Program-made: the position numbers and the translations under genes | Shown: positions 4,773 through 6,286 of the stretch, piece after piece | Layout: each line of letters begins with the position of its first letter | Position numbering within the stretch: position 1 is the stretch's first letter | Assembly (NCBI GenBank): GCA_016927175.1 | Contig: JAFGNC010000479.1 | Coordinates: 1 to 6,286, forward strand | Reading direction: 5' to 3' | From: Gammaproteobacteria bacterium | Lineage (GTDB): Bacteria; Pseudomonadota; Gammaproteobacteria; Steroidobacterales; Rariloculaceae | DNA: 6,286 nucleotides | Notes under the pieces: generated by a model | What the model saw: the letters and a program-made list of their open reading frames with translations, nothing else | What the model was told of the DNA's origin: nothing | Databases searched by the model: none

Positions 4773-6286
4773 ATGGCGGCTCAAGTCAAGCTCGTGCGCC
4801 CGCGCGCGCGTTCCGGCTCCAATGGTCTTCTGGCAGCGGCCGTCGCGGCCGCGATAGCGGGTCCGCAGATCGCGAGCGCCCAGCAGGAGCCGGCGACCGA
4901 AGAGGTCATCGTCACCGGCTCGCGCGTCTCGCGCAGCGGTTTCGACACGCCTCAGCCCGTCACCGCGATCGGCGCCGAGCAGATCGAGAATCTCGGGCTC
5001 GTCAACGTGGGCGACATCGCGCGCACGATGCCGCAGAACACACCGTTCTTCACCGAGACGAACGTCGGCGTCGGCAACTTCAACGTCGGCGCGCAGCTCG
5101 CCAATCTGCGCGGCCTGAATCCTTTCTTCGGCACGCGCACGCTGACGCTGGTCGACACGCGGCGCGTCGTCCCCAACTCCGAGGGCAGCGCGGTCGATCT
5201 GACGCTGATCCCGTCCATGCTCGTCGAGCGCATGGAGGTCGTGACCGGCGGTGCGTCCGCCGCCTACGGCTCCGACGCCATCGCCGGGGTCGTCAACGTT
5301 CTGCTCCACAAGGATCTCGAAGGGTTCAAGGCGCAGGTCGATTTCGGACAAACGGGTGAAAGCGACGGCGACGACCTGCACGCGTCCTTCGGCTTCGGCA
5401 CGGCTTTCGGCGACGACGACCGCGGGCACGTTCTGATCGGCGCCGAGCTTCAGGAGCAGGACCCGATCGGGCCCTGCGCCATGACGCGCGACTGGTGCGC
5501 GGAGTCCTGGGCGATACACTCGAATGCGGGCTTCGCCGCCGGGAACGGGCTGCCCAATTTCGTCGTCGCGCCGGATTCCAAGCTGCCGACGACCGAGACG
5601 GGACTGTTCACGCCTTTCGGCGGCGTGCAGCAGCAGTTCACGCCCGACGGCCAGGATCTGATGCCGTACGATCCCGGTCAGTTCTCGGGCTTCTTCACGC
5701 GCCTCGGCGGCGACGGCAGCCTTTCGTCCTATAGCCTTTCGAACGTTCGCCCCGAGATCGAGCGCCAGACGCTGATGGGGTACCTCAGCTACGACATCGG
5801 CGATTCGCTCGAGTTTTTCGCCGAGGTGAACAGCGCGAGCAGCGACTCCGTCAGCGATCCCGCCAACGGCGCGCTCGGGCCGTTGCAGGCCATGATCGCG
5901 CCCGACAATGCCTTCCTGTCTCCGGAGATCCTGGCCGCGGCGCCGGCGGGCGGCATCTTCAGCCGCAACTATGCGCCGAACCTCTTCTCCGCGCGCAATA
6001 CGACGGAGAACGACACGCTTCGCTTCGTCACCGGGCTCGAGGGTGATCTGGGCGCCAACTGGACCTGGGACGCCTACTACCAATACGGCGAGAACGAGAA
6101 CCACCAGCGGCTGTTCCACAACATGGTCGGGTCTTTCCTGTTCTTCTTGCCGTCGACCTACAATTTCCTCGGCTGGGCGCTCGACGCGGTCGTCGACCCG
6201 TCGGACCCTAACAACATCGTGTGCCGCGCGACGATACCCGGCGATCCGGCCTTCAATCCGCTCGCCGAGGGCTGCGTGCCGCTCGA
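4773..6286 (+). CDS. TonB-dependent outer-membrane receptor, N-terminal 504 residues (3'-truncated by window edge)
   Basis: The product is an outer-membrane beta-barrel that imports a bound substrate using energy from TonB-ExbB-ExbD. The start ATG has GGGGGGA (4761-4767) 5 nt upstream. Residues 1-36 are a signal peptide: basic MAAQVKLVRPRAR, an Ala-rich core, and cleavage after ASA before QQEP. The TonB box is EEVIVTG at 43-49. The plug domain covers about 58-180 and includes RGLNPFFGTRTLTLVDTRRV (113-132), SEGSAVDLTLIPSML, VERMEVVTGG and ASAAYGSDAIAGVVNV (161-176). Barrel strands follow, with loop cysteine pairs at 235/242 and 484/501. The segment ending GCVPL is typical of the large (about 900-1100 aa) receptors of this subfamily, so about half should lie to the right. 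The visible frame has no stop or frameshift. The substrate cannot be read from the sequence; siderophores, carbohydrates and peptides are all possible. No partner transporter or regulator gene is in view. Confidence 0.96.
   Translation, partial: MAAQVKLVRPRARSGSNGLLAAAVAAAIAGPQIASAQQEPATEEVIVTGSRVSRSGFDTPQPVTAIGAEQIENLGLVNVGDIARTMPQNTPFFTETNVGVGNFNVGAQLANLRGLNPFFGTRTLTLVDTRRVVPNSEGSAVDLTLIPSMLVERMEVVTGGASAAYGSDAIAGVVNVLLHKDLEGFKAQVDFGQTGESDGDDLHASFGFGTAFGDDDRGHVLIGAELQEQDPIGPCAMTRDWCAESWAIHSNAGFAAGNGLPNFVVAPDSKLPTTETGLFTPFGGVQQQFTPDGQDLMPYDPGQFSGFFTRLGGDGSLSSYSLSNVRPEIERQTLMGYLSYDIGDSLEFFAEVNSASSDSVSDPANGALGPLQAMIAPDNAFLSPEILAAAPAGGIFSRNYAPNLFSARNTTENDTLRFVTGLEGDLGANWTWDAYYQYGENENHQRLFHNMVGSFLFFLPSTYNFLGWALDAVVDPSDPNNIVCRATIPGDPAFNPLAEGCVPL

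Noticed and set aside
4728..6119. A 463-codon open frame on the minus strand opposite the receptor gene
   Set aside because: It is rich in Arg, Glu, Ala and Val with no recognisable domain. The plus strand there encodes a clear signal peptide, TonB box and plug, so this is a high-GC shadow frame.
1..6286. CRISPR array, insertion sequence or transposase
   Set aside because: No regularly spaced direct repeats, terminal inverted repeats or transposase-like proteins were seen.

Overview
The window is high-GC DNA (roughly two thirds G+C by eye) from a Gram-negative bacterium. A TonB-dependent outer-membrane receptor with a Sec-type signal peptide shows there is an outer membrane. The receptor's style (SEGSAVDLTLIP, GGASAAYGSDAIAGVVN, and late cysteines in ...C...GCVPL) is the one common in Sphingomonadales, Caulobacterales and high-GC gammaproteobacteria such as the Steroidobacter group. 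I therefore infer a pseudomonadote and cannot place it further.

Left part (1-3775, + strand): four closely spaced genes that look like one operon. The first is cut by the left edge. Gaps are 18 bp, 41 bp and then a 4-bp GTGA stop/start overlap. I recognise none of the four as a named family. By eye they are: a protein with tentative resemblance to lipid-binding TULIP/BPI-type folds (1-1242); a protein of three diverged tandem repeats, each with an OB-fold-like strand pattern, plus a cysteine-containing beta-rich C-terminal domain (1261-2610); a small beta-rich protein ending in a CEDDDC pair (2652-3155); and a two-part protein with an amphipathic helical N-terminus, an Ala/Gly/Pro linker and an Ig-like C-terminal domain (3152-3775). 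Only 11 bp beyond its stop lies the stop of a convergent gene (4152-3787, - strand) for a small helical, phasin-like protein. No signal peptide is visible in the four genes with visible starts (the operon genes at 1261, 2652 and 3152, and the convergent gene). This cluster is the best candidate for an undescribed system: probably beta-sandwich/OB-like and helical proteins acting together, possibly at a lipid or granule surface. That function is inference.

Middle (4153-4772): a 332-bp non-coding stretch, a complete tRNA-Lys(CTT) at 4485-4560 with encoded CCA, then 212 bp leading to the receptor gene. An extended -10 box lies 119 nt upstream of the tRNA. A perfect 13-bp palindrome lies between the tRNA and the receptor, just before the receptor's ribosome binding site.

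Right part (4773-6286, + strand): the first 504 codons of a TonB-dependent receptor, cut by the right edge. It has a signal peptide, TonB box, plug domain and the start of the barrel. Nothing in the window links it functionally to the left-hand cluster.
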